DNA of 64,000 nt from DAOVGZ01 sp964477815 (GCA_964477815.1 CAYZEO010000002.1:1-64000); one strand, 5' to 3'; shown: positions 7,703 to 16,768, counted from the stretch's first letter. Notes: generated by a model not told the origin, from the sequence alone. Program-made: numbers and translations.

Positions 7703-10618
7703 ATGTCAGAGCAAAAAGAAAAAATGGTAAATTTTAAAGAAACGTTAAACCTACCTCGAACCGATTTTCCCATTCGACCAGAGTCAAAAGTTAACGATCC
7801 TAAAATGCTCGAACGGTGGAATAACGAAGAACTTTATGCCAAATCTTTTACGCATAATGAGGGTAAGGAAAGGTTTATATTGCATGATGGACCTCCATAC
7901 GCAAACGGACATTTGCATTTGGGGCATGCATACAACAAAATTTTAAAGGACATTATTTGCAAAACAGAGCGAATGTTTGGCAAACAGGTTCCAGTTACGC
8001 CGGGGTGGGATTGTCATGGTCTTCCAATAGAGCTAAAAGTTACAGCAGAAAATCCAGGTCTCTCCCGCACTGAGTTGAAAAAAAAATGTCGTGAATACGC
8101 TCAAAAATGGGTTGATATTCAACGTGAAGAATTCAAGGCTCTTGGTGTTTTAATGGATTGGGACTACCCATATTTGACAATGTCTCCCGATTATGAAGCT
8201 TCTATTTTGAGAGCATTTGGAAAATTTGTTTCTGATGGCTATATCGAGCGAAAAAATAAAACGGTACCGTGGTGTGCTTCGTGCCAAACAGTGTTAGCAA
8301 CAGCGGAAATTGAATACCAAGAACGGAAAGATCCATCAATTTACGTTGAATTTCCTCTGGAAAAATCGGCTATAAAAAAAATATTTCCTGAAGGTAATCA
8401 ACCTGTGAGCTTGCTCATTTGGACAACAACTCCTTGGACCTTACCACTTAATCGGGCTGTTGTTATCAAACCAGACGCTGACTATGTTGTGCTTGATGTT
8501 AATGGCAAATTTGTTGTTTTGGGCAAAGCACTTGCAGACAAGCTATGTGCTGCAATGAAAATTGAAAAAAAGGTTGTAAAAGAGTTTTCGTCAGCAGATT
8601 TGAAGGGGGCTAGAGCACATCATCCATTTGTCCCGGACCTCATGGTTCCAATTTTGTTTGATCCATTTGTTGCTTTGGATGAAGGAACAGCGTGTGTACA
8701 CAGCGCACCGGGTTGTGGCCCAGAAGATTACGAGATTGCAATTAAAAATGATCTGGAGATTTTTTCCCCTTTGAGTGATGATGGAAAATATACTAATGGA
8801 ATTGAACCGAAAGAACTTGAAGGAATGCCTATAGATGATGGTCAGATTTGGGTTCTTAAAAAGTTAGTTGAGCTTGATAAGTTATTACATAAAACATCGG
8901 TGCGTCACTCATATCCTCATTGCTGGAGATGTAGAAACGGGTTGATGTTTAGAGCTACCAAGCAGTGGTTTTGTGATCTTTCTAAAGATGATTTGAAAAA
9001 GAAAGCACTCCTTGCTTGCGAAACAGTTCAAGCACTACCAGAAAAATCGATTAATCGGCTTAAAGCAACAATAGAAGGGCGGTTGGAGTGGTGTCTTTCT
9101 CGCCAGAGAGTATGGGGTGTACCTATTGTCGCTCTCTTATGCACTGAGTGCGATACTCCTCATACCTCAGAAGAATTGATTGAAAAAGTTGCTTTGCAAA
9201 CAGAGCGTTTCGGAATTGAATATTGGGACAATGTTGCTTTGGAGGATTTGGTTTCGACAAACTTTGCTTGTTCCAACTGTGGATCGAAAACATTTGAAAA
9301 AGAGACCGATATTCTAGATGTTTGGTTTGATGCAGGAGTAAGTCATTACGCTGTTCTCAAGAACAATCCTCCATTGCAGTTTCCTGCAGATGTATACATT
9401 GAAGGAAAAGATCAGCATCGCGGATGGTTCCAAAGTTCTTTACTTACAAGTTTAGTTCTCAACGGCATTGCGCCATTTAAAACAGTGATAACGCACGGTT
9501 TTACGGTTGATGACAAGGGCAGAAAAATGTCTAAATCATTAGGCAACGTCGTTGCTCCACAAGAGCTGATAGACAAACTAGGGACTGATGGCCTTAGATT
9601 GTGGTCTTCAAGTATTGATGTGCGATCAGATGCCATTGTTTCAGATATTCTTGTTAAAAATGTTCAGCAGGTATTTCGCAAGGTGAGAAACACGTGTCGA
9701 TTTTTACTTTCAAATCTGTATGATTTTGATTACAAAAGAGATGCGATTGAACTTAATAAACTTTTGCCTATCGATAAGTATGCCTTAGGACAAATATGTC
9801 GGATCAACAACGAAGTTCTTGATTGTTATAAGTCGTATGATTTTACAGCAGTATTTCATGAGCTTGCTGATTATTGTGCTGTTGATTTAAGTTCTTTTTA
9901 TCTAGATATTGTTAAGGATCGGCTATACACCGCAAAAGTTGATGGTCACCAAAGGCGTTCCGCTCAGACGGCTTGTTGGTATATCCTTGATGCCTTGACA
10001 CGGTTGATAGCACCAATTTTCTCTTTTACCGCTGAACAGATTTCTGACCACTATCAAAAAGAAAAAAAAGAATCGATTCACTTGCAAAAATTTGCGGATC
10101 TACACAAAATTTTGATGTTGCTGGCACAAGAGTATGCTCAATATCATGCGATTCCAGGAGTTCCTTTTCATTCATTTGATGCGTCGGCGCTAGAAGAAGT
10201 GGAACTTATGAATTCTATTGCACAGCAGGATAAGCTTTGGACTATGCTTAAAGGCATCCGTGATGCAATTTTAAAATCAATGGAAGAAAAAAGGGAAAAA
10301 CGCGTATTGAAGCATTCGCTTGAAGCGTGCATCACCGTTTATTTTGACATGGAAAATAATTCGATAAAAAATATGGCAGAGTTTTATCGTCAGCTTGAAC
10401 ATGCTAAACAAGACGTGGACGCGTTCTTCAAAGAGTTTTTAATTGTGTCACAATTTGAGATTTCATCGGAAATAAAAGGACTCAGCTCGACAGAGCACCC
10501 GGGCCTGTATGTAAAAGTCGAACATGCTAAAGGAGACAAGTGTCCTCGATGTTGGCAGTGGAGTGAAGCAGATGAAGAAAATAAGCTTTGTTTACGGTGC
10601 CAAAATGTTGTTAAATAA
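7703..10618 (+). CDS. ileS: Isoleucyl-tRNA synthetase
   Basis: 971 residues from ATG 7703, which has AAAAGGA six bases upstream; an in-frame TTG at 7655 is less likely. Class I synthetase charging tRNA-Ile in the cytoplasm. Visible: the HIGH motif as HLGH at 72-75, the GWDCHGLPIE segment, the editing-domain TTTPWTLP motif, WFDAGVSHYAVL, and KMSKS at 608-612. Internal Cys pairs (CTEC, CSNC) and a C-terminal CPRCWQW...CLRC zinc finger mark a bacterial-type IleRS. The 3' end overlaps the next small gene by 14 bases. Confidence 0.97.
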   Translation: MSEQKEKMVNFKETLNLPRTDFPIRPESKVNDPKMLERWNNEELYAKSFTHNEGKERFILHDGPPYANGHLHLGHAYNKILKDIICKTERMFGKQVPVTPGWDCHGLPIELKVTAENPGLSRTELKKKCREYAQKWVDIQREEFKALGVLMDWDYPYLTMSPDYEASILRAFGKFVSDGYIERKNKTVPWCASCQTVLATAEIEYQERKDPSIYVEFPLEKSAIKKIFPEGNQPVSLLIWTTTPWTLPLNRAVVIKPDADYVVLDVNGKFVVLGKALADKLCAAMKIEKKVVKEFSSADLKGARAHHPFVPDLMVPILFDPFVALDEGTACVHSAPGCGPEDYEIAIKNDLEIFSPLSDDGKYTNGIEPKELEGMPIDDGQIWVLKKLVELDKLLHKTSVRHSYPHCWRCRNGLMFRATKQWFCDLSKDDLKKKALLACETVQALPEKSINRLKATIEGRLEWCLSRQRVWGVPIVALLCTECDTPHTSEELIEKVALQTERFGIEYWDNVALEDLVSTNFACSNCGSKTFEKETDILDVWFDAGVSHYAVLKNNPPLQFPADVYIEGKDQHRGWFQSSLLTSLVLNGIAPFKTVITHGFTVDDKGRKMSKSLGNVVAPQELIDKLGTDGLRLWSSSIDVRSDAIVSDILVKNVQQVFRKVRNTCRFLLSNLYDFDYKRDAIELNKLLPIDKYALGQICRINNEVLDCYKSYDFTAVFHELADYCAVDLSSFYLDIVKDRLYTAKVDGHQRRSAQTACWYILDALTRLIAPIFSFTAEQISDHYQKEKKESIHLQKFADLHKILMLLAQEYAQYHAIPGVPFHSFDASALEEVELMNSIAQQDKLWTMLKGIRDAILKSMEEKREKRVLKHSLEACITVYFDMENNSIKNMAEFYRQLEHAKQDVDAFFKEFLIVSQFEISSEIKGLSSTEHPGLYVKVEHAKGDKCPRCWQWSEADEENKLCLRCQNVVK

Positions 10619-10961
10619 ACAAAAAACAACAAAAATTATTCTTATCATCTGTTGTTTATTTTCTACTATTTTTTTACAAGCATCCGATAATAAAAAAAAT
10701 GTACAGTGTAATAACGGGTTAAAGACAATTTTGAAAATATTTCTTTTGGTTCCAGCAGCTTGTTCTTTTAATTTAAGCTCTCTTTGGGTTTTCTACCAAG
10801 AGAATAGAAAAATCGAAACCTCATTAGTTGAGAGGTCTTTTTATGGATCTTTATTTTTTGGGGTAGGATCTATTCTTTGTGCTCCAATCGCAACAACTGT
10901 ATTTCAATGGTTAAAAAACAAGAAAAAACCCCCACTCAAAACTTTTCGAGCGGGGGTTTAA
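10605..10961 (+). CDS. Small exported or membrane protein
   Basis: 118 residues from ATG 10605, overlapping the end of ileS by 14 bases in another frame, which suggests coupled translation. An N-terminal signal-like stretch (TKIILIICCLFSTIFLQAS) is followed by a second hydrophobic region (FLLVPAACSFNLSSLWVF) and a third (YGSLFFGVGSILCAPIATTVF). Probably a small membrane protein with two or three spans. An in-frame ATG at 10572 would add 11 residues. No family is recognised. The stop codon lies within the terminator hairpin. Confidence 0.65.
   Translation: MLLNKQKTTKIILIICCLFSTIFLQASDNKKNVQCNNGLKTILKIFLLVPAACSFNLSSLWVFYQENRKIETSLVERSFYGSLFFGVGSILCAPIATTVFQWLKNKKKPPLKTFRAGV
10926..10959. terminator. 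Bidirectional terminator between convergent genes
   Basis: Five C residues (10929-10933) pair with five G residues (10952-10956), extended by A/T pairs outside and a CTC/GAG plus AAAA/TTTT stem inside. Read leftward it ends in TTTTTTCTTGTTTTTT, a strong terminator for the minus-strand gene at 10990; read rightward the T-run is short. It overlaps the last codons of the small gene at 10605. Confidence 0.8.
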
Positions 10962-10989
10962 GCAACTTATTGGTCGTGTAAATCAAAGA

Positions 10990-11841
10990 TCACTCATCGT
11001 TATTATCGTCATCTTCAGAGTCCGAGTCGTCGTCATCATCTTCTTCTTCAGATCCAGATTCAGTTTCAGAGTCGTCGTCATTCTCTTTGTCATGGGTTTT
11101 AGTAGGAAGAGTTCGGTTGGCGCCTAGTTGGCTTAGTAGTTCAATATCTTTTTCTTCTTCCTTTTCGTAGTCGTCATCATCGTTGTCGTAATCATCGTCT
11201 ATTTCTTTTTTCGTTAGTTTTTCCATTAACTTTTGGCTTAGTTCTTTCTTAATACGCTTGTAGTGATGATCCGGATCAATATCTTCTTCAAAATTGTAAA
11301 CAGGTTTGACATCGCGTTTCTCCCCTATATTTTTTATCCTTTTCTTGTAGTCTTTTTTTAACTTTTTGAAATATTTATCTAGATCTTCTATTTGTTTAAT
11401 TTTTTTTCTGCGATTTTTAATAAAACGATTCCACTTCTTTTTAATTAATCTCACTGTGTAATTTTTATCAATAGAGAAATTGAAGGTGTTTGATAGTCTT
11501 TTTCTATACCTTTCTGCGATCTTCTCGCTTATTTCCTCTATCTTTGCAATTATTGTTTCGGCATTCTTAAGAAATTTTTTAATACTGTGTGGTTTCTTGG
11601 CCTTTTTCATTTTTTCTATTTCTGTTTCAACAGTTTCAATTAGTTCACCTATTTTTTCTTCATCGTTTTCCTCTTCCTCGTCGCTATCGTCGCTATCATC
11701 AATATCGCTATCAATTACATATATAACGTTTTGTTTTTGACTTTCATGTTTTGTTGTTTTCTTTTTCATTGGAAACATTTGAAGGCTACAAAACAAAAAA
11801 ACTAAACAGACAAATAGAGAAATGACCTTTTTAAAGAACAT
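10990..11841 (-). CDS. Secreted acidic/basic coiled-coil protein
   Basis: 283 residues. A signal peptide (FFKKVISLFVCLVFLFCSLQMF) is preceded by AAGGGA upstream of the ATG. The mature protein alternates charged blocks: an Asp/Ser/Glu block at about 44-62, a long Lys/Glu helical coiled-coil region at about 62-190, a second acidic block around 215-230, and an almost purely Asp/Glu/Ser tail of about 30 residues. There is no enzymatic motif. Long acidic tails can mimic nucleic acid, bind basic proteins or bind calcium; the role here is unknown. It belongs by style to the exported family scattered through this window. Confidence 0.7.
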   Translation of the reverse strand: MFFKKVISLFVCLVFLFCSLQMFPMKKKTTKHESQKQNVIYVIDSDIDDSDDSDEEEENDEEKIGELIETVETEIEKMKKAKKPHSIKKFLKNAETIIAKIEEISEKIAERYRKRLSNTFNFSIDKNYTVRLIKKKWNRFIKNRRKKIKQIEDLDKYFKKLKKDYKKRIKNIGEKRDVKPVYNFEEDIDPDHHYKRIKKELSQKLMEKLTKKEIDDDYDNDDDDYEKEEEKDIELLSQLGANRTLPTKTHDKENDDDSETESGSEEEDDDDDSDSEDDDNNDE

Positions 11842-11881
11842 AAGCTTTCCCTTGTAATTAAATAAAAATTTTATAAATTTT

Positions 11882-11911
11882 ATAAAACAGTAAAAACAAC
11901 TTAAAAGTCAA
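11882..11911 (-). promoter_or_regulatory. Possible promoter of the acidic secreted protein
   Basis: On the minus strand TTGACT (11911-11906), 18 bases, then TTTTAT (11887-11882), about 40 bases before the ATG at 11841. Other AT-rich -10 candidates lie nearby. Confidence 0.4.
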
Positions 11912-11946
11912 CAAAAAAGATCTTGGAACAAGAGAATTTGCAAGCA

Positions 11947-12006
11947 AATAAGAATGAGGACTACTGTCAGATTTTAGAATCTCTGACGGTAGTCCTCATT
12001 CTTATT
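11947..12006. terminator. Long 25-bp hairpin, 10-base loop
   Basis: Arms 11947-11971 and 11982-12006 pair over 25 bases with a single G-T wobble; the loop is 10 bases. It lies just downstream of the stop of the minus-strand gene at 12025 and upstream of the gene at 11841. No long T-run follows on either strand, so it may act as a transcript stabiliser or processing site as well as a terminator. It has the same stem and loop length as the hairpin at 45364-45423. Confidence 0.8.
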
Positions 12007-12024
12007 CTAATATTTTTGCAGTGC

Positions 12025-13851
12025 CTATTTTTTTGTTGTCTTTTTTGCTTCTTCCAAATATTTTTGCGCTACATCCAATAGTTCGTCTATTGTTGTGGGT
12101 TCAGGGATTGCAGTTTTGAGCTGTCCAAGTGGTGCCGGGATCGGCTGTCCTGTTGGAGGAGGCCATTCTTTAAAGTGAGCCCATTTCATCTCATTGTTTA
12201 ATGTTTGCAAAAGTGTGTTGTCTGATTTTATAGCTTGAAGAGAATTGACAATATCTTCGATGTCCTTTTTATATTCACCAATAGATGATTTTACCTCTTT
12301 TTTGTAGGCTTTTTTGGTAGTCTCGTTCTTCAAATCTTTTATCCGACTTTGCATTGCCTCAAGTTTTCTTGTTGCTCTTTGCAGGAATTTCTTGAGAGAA
12401 GAAAATGCTTTTACCAAGCCTTTATCAACGGTGTTTTCCACGAAATATGGTTTAAGCTTTTTTATTCTAGGATGTTCATCTACTGTGTCGGCAATTCCTT
12501 CTAGAGAACTTTCAAGAGCCTTGTGTAAATTTTTAAATCTTCTGTCTTTTACAAAGACTTCTTCTTTTTTAGGCTTTGTTGTTGGCTTATCTTTTTTGGG
12601 AGTTGTTTTGTCTGTCGGTTTTGTCTCACCAGGAAATCGATCATCTCCTCTTTCAGTTTCATCGTAATAGGAGGACGGATAATCTGGAGAATAATCTGAC
12701 CAATCTGTATCGCGATATCCTGGATCATAATCTTCATATTCGTCAGAAAATCCCATAAAATCAGGTTCATCGCCTTGGCCTGCAACAATCGTCCTTGAAG
12801 AGCGTCCTTTACGTTTGGATTTTTCTAGGGCTTCTTCTGCAAGTTTCTTTTCTTCATCCCTAATTTTTTCTGCCTCAGGATCAAACTTCACAAAGAGATC
12901 ATTTAGAGCTTTGATCAGATTCTTTTCAGAATCATCTGAAAACAAAATACCGACAAACATATCGATCAGAGATCTCAAAGCCTTATTTGATTTTTTTCGA
13001 ATCTTTTTTGTAAGAGGTTTATCTTTTGCTACACGTACAGATGATTCGTAATCCACAAGGTCAATACTTGTGTTGTATAGCTGATTGTAAAGCTCTTCAT
13101 TTTGCAAGAGATGTGGCAAATATTTGTGTTTTTTTGTTTTAGGATCCCTATCCTTTAGTTTGTCAAGTTGCCCTCTGAATATTGAAATTTGGTTTTTAAG
13201 TTTTTCCCATTCAAATCCACCATCCCAGGACTTAATTTTTTTCTTTTTTCCCCAAACTGTAAGCTTTGCGATGAAGTCTTCTTTGGCCTCTATCTTTACC
13301 ATCAAATTATCAATTCCGTCCCTTATTTCATTGATGAGACTGAGTGCTTCCTTAATGGCTTTTTCTTTTTTTGAAGTTTTAACCTTTACAGGAAGTTCTT
13401 TTTCTTCAAGTTCTGGTTGTGGCTCCGATTTTGGTTCGGGCATTGGCTCCTCAGGTTCTGGTTCTTGAGGTTGGGCTTTGCCTGGAGTACCAAATGCTTC
13501 TTCAATCTCTTGTTCCACCTTTTTAAAGTATTCTTGACGTTCTTTTTCGCTCATTTGCTCTATTCTTGCAGCTTCATCAAGAACTTCTTTTTGTTGCTCA
13601 GGAGTTAAGCTTTCAAACATTTGTTCCACGACTCCCTGCATGTAGGCCTCTTGCTCGGCCGGAGACATGCTTTCAATCTGTTGCTTAAGCCTTGTTTCAT
13701 ATTTCTGTCTTTCCTCAGGGGAGAGCGACTTGTATTCTTCGTCAGATATAATTGGTACGTTGGCTTGGCCCTCTGAAATGAGTCCAAAACTCAAGCAAAA
13801 TAAACTAGTGAGAACAACAAATAGTGAGTAAAAAGATCTTTTAATGGCCAC
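12025..13851 (-). CDS. Large secreted coiled-coil protein with N-terminal helical repeats
   Basis: 608 residues from GTG 13851, supported by GAGGT five bases upstream. A signal peptide ends near QANVP. Residues about 40-115 contain four similar helical repeats with the core (L/M)(S/T)PEE/AQ-Q-Y/V (SPEERQKYE, SPAEQEAYM, TPEQQKEVL, SEKERQEYF). A Pro/Glu linker follows (about 124-150), then a long Lys-rich helical region, an Asp/Tyr/Ser-rich low-complexity segment around 365-405, and a final coiled-coil domain. No enzyme signature. It has its own promoter, divergent from the pseudopilin genes. The layout suggests a periplasmic or secreted scaffold; the function is unknown. Confidence 0.75.
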   Translation of the reverse strand: MAIKRSFYSLFVVLTSLFCLSFGLISEGQANVPIISDEEYKSLSPEERQKYETRLKQQIESMSPAEQEAYMQGVVEQMFESLTPEQQKEVLDEAARIEQMSEKERQEYFKKVEQEIEEAFGTPGKAQPQEPEPEEPMPEPKSEPQPELEEKELPVKVKTSKKEKAIKEALSLINEIRDGIDNLMVKIEAKEDFIAKLTVWGKKKKIKSWDGGFEWEKLKNQISIFRGQLDKLKDRDPKTKKHKYLPHLLQNEELYNQLYNTSIDLVDYESSVRVAKDKPLTKKIRKKSNKALRSLIDMFVGILFSDDSEKNLIKALNDLFVKFDPEAEKIRDEEKKLAEEALEKSKRKGRSSRTIVAGQGDEPDFMGFSDEYEDYDPGYRDTDWSDYSPDYPSSYYDETERGDDRFPGETKPTDKTTPKKDKPTTKPKKEEVFVKDRRFKNLHKALESSLEGIADTVDEHPRIKKLKPYFVENTVDKGLVKAFSSLKKFLQRATRKLEAMQSRIKDLKNETTKKAYKKEVKSSIGEYKKDIEDIVNSLQAIKSDNTLLQTLNNEMKWAHFKEWPPPTGQPIPAPLGQLKTAIPEPTTIDELLDVAQKYLEEAKKTTKK

Positions 13852-13901
13852 GGTTACCTCTTTTTTGGTTTTTATTGTTTTTATACATCTTTCTTACATA
13901 G

Positions 13902-13929
13902 ATTGTATACGTATTTTACAGCCAATCAA
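13902..13929 (-). promoter_or_regulatory. Promoter of the 608-residue secreted protein
   Basis: On the minus strand TTGATT (13929-13924), 16 bases, TACAAT (13907-13902). Transcription would start near 13895, about 45 bases before the GTG. Confidence 0.55.
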
Positions 13930-13960
13930 CCGGTTCGTGTATTTTCAAAAGGTAGAAGCC

Positions 13961-14413
13961 GTGAATCGTGGAAAGGATAAAATATATTTCTGTTTGAAGT
14001 TTCAAAAAACTGTGCGGGGCTTTTTGCTAATTGAACTTCTTATAGCTTTTTCTATTATCAGTGTCCTTCTGATTACAATCACGGGCTCCCTATCTCGTAG
14101 TATACAACATCAACAAAATTTGCGACTACGATTAAAAGCATTGAACAGTGCGATTTCTCAGATTGAGCAAACGCTCAATAAAAGACAGTTGCCAAGTGGT
14201 ACATGTAAAAAAAAGAGTCACACGGTTACTGTACAGCCAGTTTGGATTGATATTACGCAAGAAAAGATAGATAGGCTTATTCCAGCTTACTCAAAAAAGG
14301 GTGGAAAAATTCCATTTCAACCGATTCTCGTAACGTCAGAGTGGAAAAATTGTTTCGGTCAAAAAAAAAGATTTCAGCTTATTTCGGGATTTTTTGCTGC
14401 TTCTGATAAATAG
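13961..14413 (+). CDS. Type II/IV pseudopilin-like protein (first of three)
   Basis: 150 residues from GTG 13961, which has AAAAGG at 13947-13952; the frame stays open further upstream, overlapping the divergent gene, but without a ribosome binding site. The prepilin signature is clear: a 20-residue basic leader ending in Gly, then FLLIELLIAF with Glu at +5, followed by a hydrophobic helix. Prepilin peptidase would cut after that Gly. The C-terminal domain has two Cys and resembles the minor pseudopilins GspI/PilV. It is the first gene of an apparent four-gene unit. Confidence 0.75.
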   Translation: MNRGKDKIYFCLKFQKTVRGFLLIELLIAFSIISVLLITITGSLSRSIQHQQNLRLRLKALNSAISQIEQTLNKRQLPSGTCKKKSHTVTVQPVWIDITQEKIDRLIPAYSKKGGKIPFQPILVTSEWKNCFGQKKRFQLISGFFAASDK

Positions 14414-14422
14414 GAGAAGTAT

Positions 14423-14944
14423 ATGAGGATAGCTCAAGGTTTTACCATTATTGAGTGGCTGATTTATTTTTTTCTTATCAGTTTTGTGTTAACTGGCATT
14501 TTTCACTTTGCTTTTACGATACATCAGAATGTTGTACAAACAGAAGGGCGATCAACTCTTCTTTTGTCCCTTTCTATTGCACATGATGTTGTTGCTCGAG
14601 ATCTTGCCGTTGCGCCTGGATCATTAGAGCGGTGGAAAAATTTCCAGGGAGATTTTATTTCTTGGAAACAGGATGAACGAGAAATTTTTCTTGGAAAAGA
14701 AAAAGAGTCGTTGGTGCGCACAGAAAGAAAATTCAATCGCAAGCTTAATAAATGGGGGAAAAAGACAAAAAGTTTGCTTGCCAGGCATATTACATCTGTG
14801 AAGTTTCATCCCAAGTATCAAGAAAGGGCATCTGATAATAAGCTCCTATTACATGGAATACGCCTACTACTCAAAGGAGAGATCAAGGACTTTCAAATCA
14901 AGGTTGAACGTACAACTTTTTTAAAAACAGGTGAGATCTTATGA
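14423..14944 (+). CDS. Minor pseudopilin, GspJ/PilW-like
   Basis: 173 residues, ATG with AGGAG just upstream, nine bases after the previous gene. The short leader MRIAQG is followed by FTIIEWLIYFFLISFVLTGIF, a textbook prepilin N terminus with Phe +1 and Glu +5. The rest is a mixed globular domain with LLLSLSIAHDVVARDL, similar in layout to GspJ. It probably forms the tip complex of a pilus-like fibre with its neighbours. It overlaps the next gene by four bases (ATGA). Confidence 0.75.
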   Translation: MRIAQGFTIIEWLIYFFLISFVLTGIFHFAFTIHQNVVQTEGRSTLLLSLSIAHDVVARDLAVAPGSLERWKNFQGDFISWKQDEREIFLGKEKESLVRTERKFNRKLNKWGKKTKSLLARHITSVKFHPKYQERASDNKLLLHGIRLLLKGEIKDFQIKVERTTFLKTGEIL

Positions 14945-15399
14945 AAAAACCAAAACATTGTCAGCCTGGCTCGGCAATTTTGACGGTTGTTGTAGTAATG
15001 TCTGCAGTTGTTTTTATCTGCCTAAATATATTGAAATGTTCTGGTTTAAATACAAAACTTATTCTCAAGAGGCAGAATCGTGAACAAATATATCGCCTAA
15101 CTGAAGGTGTTTTAAACTACGGAGTTGCACTGTGCAAACAACGATTTGCAACTTTGCAACAGAAAGCATTAAAAGGTGAAAATCCAATTGCGCTGGAAGT
15201 GGGTACTTGGAAATTGGAGGGGCATTCACCGTACAAAGGGAAGCTGATCATTACACCATACAAACGGTCCGTTAAGTTAGAGGCTATGATGTGTCATCAA
15301 CATAAATGCATCTTTCAACTTTCATGTGATCTAGAGTGTAAAAGAAACAAACAAAAAAAACCTACTTTTTTTGTATCACGATGGAAAGAGGATGCCTAA
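14941..15399 (+). CDS. Pilus tip protein, GspK/PilX-like
   Basis: 152 residues. The basic leader MKKPKHCQPG is followed by SAILTVVVVMSAVVFICL, a pilin-type helix lacking Glu at +5, as is typical of GspK/PilX proteins. It is shorter than usual GspK (about 300 residues), so it may be a reduced version. The C-terminal domain has four or five Cys (MMCHQHKCIFQLSCDLEC), suggesting disulfides. Translation is coupled to the gene before it and probably to lnt after it. Confidence 0.65.
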   Translation: MKKPKHCQPGSAILTVVVVMSAVVFICLNILKCSGLNTKLILKRQNREQIYRLTEGVLNYGVALCKQRFATLQQKALKGENPIALEVGTWKLEGHSPYKGKLIITPYKRSVKLEAMMCHQHKCIFQLSCDLECKRNKQKKPTFFVSRWKEDA

Positions 15400-16744
15400 A
15401 TGTTGGCTTTATTTATTTGTTTCAGCTATCACTTTTCAGTGCGCTTTTTTTTCGCCCCGTTTTTTCTTTTGGCTTGTTTTTGTGTGGTTGATCCCTCTTT
15501 TTTTCTGCATACAAAAAGGCTTTAAACTTTCTTTTAAAGAGGGATTTTTGTGGGGAATTATTTTTTATTCATTTCATCTTTTATCAGTGACAAAGCTTCT
15601 CATGACAGAATCGTACGGGGCCGGGAGATTTTTGTTTCCATTGTTATTAATAGGTTATTGTGCAACCCATTCTGGAATATGGTTTTTCTTTGCTGACAAA
15701 ACAGCTGCTTTATTGGGTGCTAATCGTATTGCTCAAGCAATAGCATGGCAGGGTTGGACCGTGATTTATCTTTTGTGGGTACCTCGAGGTCTTCTTTGGA
15801 TTTCTGGGCAGTATGTCGGTTATCCACTTTGCTTTCCTTTGTTACCACTCGCACATTATCCACACTTTCTTTATCTTCTTGCATCATTAAGTCGAGAGCT
15901 TCTGGTTTTTTGTGTTGTCTTTTTTTCGATGACCCTTTCACTTTTAAAGAAAGAGGGATATTATCCCGTTTTATTCATATCATCCCTGAGTTTAGCGCCA
16001 TTTTTTTTGGGTTTTTTACAAACAAAAGAGATAACAATTCCGCCAATCTCAAATACTTTAGGTTACATAGAACCACCGGATCCAGAAGTCTTTTGTCATC
16101 CAATGGATGCAGCGCAAGAGATCTATTATCGAATGCAAGATTTGATCGAACGATATCCCGAAATAAAATATATTGTTATGCCAGAATTGAGCTATAGATT
16201 CACCCTTAACAAGCATAAGCATATTATAGACCTTTGGAACAACAATGTTTTGCACAATTCTGTAGATCTTTTTATCGGCGCATGCCGAGAAGATAAAAAG
16301 GGAAGGGTGTTTAACTCTCTCTACTGGATAAAAGAGGGCAAGATAAAAAAAGTCTATGATAAAAAAAATCTTATGCCGTTCGCAGAATACACGCCAAAAT
16401 TTTTTGAAAAGGTTCCCTTTTTTTCCGATCTTTTTTTTAAAAAAAGTAGAGCCTTTTCTGCTATGCGAAAGAAGGGTGTAGTTTTTGATATAAGTAACAA
16501 CTTTTTTTTTGAACCTTTTATTTGCTCGGAAATTTTTTTTGATGTATCAAGAGATATAAAAATGTCTGATAACTCTTTTTTTCTGACAATTTTAAACGAC
16601 TCACTTTTCTCCTCCTACTCATTCCGCCACCTTATGTTTTTGTGGCACCATTTTAAGGTACTTGAACAAAACAAAGCCTGCCTTTTTGTGGGTTACAACT
16701 ACGCTGCATTGCTTGGAAGCTCTTATAGTTATGTAATCTCTTGA
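15392..16744 (+). CDS. lnt: Apolipoprotein N-acyltransferase-like protein
   Basis: 450 residues from ATG 15392; an in-frame TTG at 15371 would add seven. The first about 215 residues are hydrophobic with six to eight membrane segments. The C-terminal half is a nitrilase-type domain: Glu265 in VMPELSY, a Lys at 324/325 in YDKKNLMPFAEYTP, and Cys378 in FICSEIFFD, matching the Glu-Lys-Cys triad of Lnt. Lnt transfers a third acyl chain to lipoproteins at the inner membrane, which implies a diderm envelope. The C terminus is more divergent than usual. It overlaps the pseudopilin gene before it by 8 bases. Confidence 0.85.
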   Translation: MPKCWLYLFVSAITFQCAFFSPRFFFWLVFVWLIPLFFCIQKGFKLSFKEGFLWGIIFYSFHLLSVTKLLMTESYGAGRFLFPLLLIGYCATHSGIWFFFADKTAALLGANRIAQAIAWQGWTVIYLLWVPRGLLWISGQYVGYPLCFPLLPLAHYPHFLYLLASLSRELLVFCVVFFSMTLSLLKKEGYYPVLFISSLSLAPFFLGFLQTKEITIPPISNTLGYIEPPDPEVFCHPMDAAQEIYYRMQDLIERYPEIKYIVMPELSYRFTLNKHKHIIDLWNNNVLHNSVDLFIGACREDKKGRVFNSLYWIKEGKIKKVYDKKNLMPFAEYTPKFFEKVPFFSDLFFKKSRAFSAMRKKGVVFDISNNFFFEPFICSEIFFDVSRDIKMSDNSFFLTILNDSLFSSYSFRHLMFLWHHFKVLEQNKACLFVGYNYAALLGSSYSYVIS

Positions 16745-16768
16745 TTATCTGTAAATGAAAAATATATA
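16741..16768 (+). promoter_or_regulatory. Promoter of the beta-helix/propeller protein
   Basis: TTGATT (16741-16746), 16 bases, TATATA (16763-16768). It overlaps the lnt stop codon. Start of transcription near 16776, about 45 bases before ATG 16820. Confidence 0.55.

Noticed and set aside
8000..8090. Long frames on the opposite strand of ileS, recA, dnaK and rny
   Set aside because: They are shadows of strongly conserved genes and lack ribosome binding sites or family motifs.
11480..11740. Hydrophobic Ser/Phe-rich frame opposite the acidic secreted protein
   Set aside because: It is the complement of Asp/Glu/Lys codons; no start signal.
13124..13468. Hydrophobic frame opposite the 608-residue secreted protein
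   Set aside because: The complement of a Lys/Glu-rich coding sequence, lacking a ribosome binding site.
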